Positions 63,203 through 64,000 of a stretch of 64,000 bases of DNA are shown here, in pieces (the stretch's first letter is position 1; each line of letters starts with the position of its first letter). The notes beneath the pieces were generated by a model. That model did no database searches. It worked only from the letters and a program-made list of their open reading frames with translations, and was not told where the DNA came from. This DNA comes from Mucilaginibacter sp. (GTDB taxonomy: Bacteria; Bacteroidota; Bacteroidia; Sphingobacteriales; Sphingobacteriaceae): the NCBI GenBank assembly GCA_030445275.1, contig JAUCSE010000022.1, positions 62,001 to 126,000 on the forward strand, read 5' to 3'. The position numbers and the translations under genes were made by a program.

Positions 63203-64000
63203 ATGAAACGTAAATATATAATTGGCCTTATAATCGTAATGCTATTGGCCCTGATCATTTTCAGGCTAGCTGCTAACAAAAGCACATTAAACAAAAAAGA
63301 AGCACCTTCCGGGGATACCGTGGTGCGCATACCGGTAAAGGTCGCCGAGGCAAAAGAGCAACTCCAGGAGGTTAACTTGTTGAAGACAGGTAACCTGGCC
63401 CCCTTTAAAGAAGCTAAGGTGCTTTCTACAACCGGAGGTACTATTCAGCAGCTCCGGTTCAATTTAGGTGACCATGTAAACGAAGGTCAGGTGCTGGCCG
63501 TGGTGGATACCCGTTTGGCGCAGCTGGATCTGCAAAAAGCGGAAACCAATGCAGCCAAATTAAAGCGTGACCTGCAAAATTATACTGAACTATTGCAGGG
63601 ACAAGCCGCTACACAGGAAAAGGTGAATGAGGTGCGTCAAAATTACCTGGATGCCGCCAATCAGGTAAGCCAGGTAAAAAAGCAAATAGCGGATGCTGCC
63701 ATCAAAGCGCCCACCAGTGGGACCATATCCGAGAAGCCAGTTGAACAGGGCGTTTATGCCAATGCCGGGACTCAGATCGCCACTATTGTCAACTTATCTC
63801 AGGCGAAAGTACAGCTTAATTTGACCGAGGCGGAGGTTTACCAGGTGAAGCAGGGCCAACAGGTAAAAATCACTACCGATGTTTACCCCGGTCAGGTATT
63901 TAATGGTAAGATCAGCTTTATAAGTCCACAGGCTGATGTAACCCATAATTATAAGATAGAGATCATGGCGGATAATAAAGAAAGCGCGCTGTTACGTTCT
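63203..64000 (+). CDS. Membrane-fusion adaptor of an RND efflux system (partial)
   Basis: The first 266 residues of a membrane-fusion protein that runs off the right edge. An N-terminal membrane anchor (about 6-24, IIGLIIVMLLALIIF) is followed by the lipoyl-like motif GGTIQQLRFNLGDHVNEGQVLAVVD, then the coiled-coil region (about 108-155) and IKAPTSGTISEKPVEQGVYANAG. The order anchor, lipoyl half, hairpin, lipoyl half is that of MexA/AcrA-like adaptors. The pump gene should follow outside the window. Confidence 0.92.
   Translation, partial: MKRKYIIGLIIVMLLALIIFRLAANKSTLNKKEAPSGDTVVRIPVKVAEAKEQLQEVNLLKTGNLAPFKEAKVLSTTGGTIQQLRFNLGDHVNEGQVLAVVDTRLAQLDLQKAETNAAKLKRDLQNYTELLQGQAATQEKVNEVRQNYLDAANQVSQVKKQIADAAIKAPTSGTISEKPVEQGVYANAGTQIATIVNLSQAKVQLNLTEAEVYQVKQGQQVKITTDVYPGQVFNGKISFISPQADVTHNYKIEIMADNKESALLRS

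Noticed and set aside
1..64000. CRISPR arrays, prophage or transposase genes
   Set aside because: No regularly spaced direct repeats with unique spacers, and no integrase, capsid or DDE/Y1 transposase motif was seen on either strand.

Overview
The window looks like chromosomal DNA of a Bacteroidota member of the family Sphingobacteriaceae (Mucilaginibacter/Pedobacter type; this placement is inferred). Supporting signs are a SusC/SusD pair, a CzcCBA-type efflux operon, LytTR two-component signalling, AT-rich spacers, promoters of the Bacteroidota form TTG-N18..20-TAnnTTTG (clearest ahead of tRNA-Pro and of the ene-reductase gene), and start codons mostly without strong Shine-Dalgarno sequences. 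No phage, transposase, CRISPR array or rRNA gene was seen. The only RNA gene found with confidence is tRNA-Pro(TGG).

Layout. 0-3.6 kb: a leftward group of a GH3-like acyl-adenylating enzyme (cut by the window edge), a multipass membrane protein and two family 2 glycosyltransferases. 3.9-8.2 kb: an exported M1 aminopeptidase converging on malate:quinone oxidoreductase. 8.5-15.2 kb: an arginine neighbourhood (arginine decarboxylase, CtlX-type hydrolase, arginine deiminase homologue, arginyl-tRNA synthetase) that also holds two tiny paralogous zinc-ribbon proteins. 15.2-21.4 kb: a small aromatic-rich lipoprotein, 3-hydroxyacyl-CoA dehydrogenase and a SusC/SusD nutrient-uptake pair. 21.8-26.5 kb: bioF-bioD, a Spy-like periplasmic protein, a LexA-like self-cleaving repressor divergent from a GIY-YIG protein, MsrB and a fasciclin protein. 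26.6-36.6 kb: envelope genes (a protease/propeller/barrel protein, PBP1A), PPK2, a DUF4870 protein and a GH92 mannosidase. 36.7-42.3 kb: heavy-metal RND efflux operon. 42.5-48.7 kb: omega-amidase plus methionine aminotransferase, a YeiH transporter, a phosphotransferase gene broken by one in-frame stop, a DUF4199 protein and an FAD oxidoreductase. 48.9 kb: tRNA-Pro. 49.4-59.4 kb: more accessory-looking genes (metallo-hydrolase, MFS pump, AraC regulator, succinate-semialdehyde dehydrogenase, acyltransferase, PQQ sugar dehydrogenase, ene-reductase with HxlR regulator, HxlR remnant). 59.7-64 kb: LytS/LytR-type pair followed by a TolC / membrane-fusion efflux operon that runs off the end.

The most notable non-coding signals are: several families of intergenic hairpin elements whose arms consist of short repeated words, with two families present twice; a perfect 28-bp palindrome between the ene-reductase and HxlR genes; a perfect 12-bp-arm hairpin that runs into the start codon of the second zinc-ribbon gene; and an 8-bp-arm inverted repeat between the LexA-like repressor and the GIY-YIG gene. 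The most notable protein-level oddities are the ene-reductase, which lacks several hallmark residues, and the phosphotransferase, which is interrupted just before its catalytic loop. No clearly new multi-gene system was found. The best candidates for something undescribed are the zinc-ribbon pair with its start-codon hairpin and the word-repeat hairpin elements.
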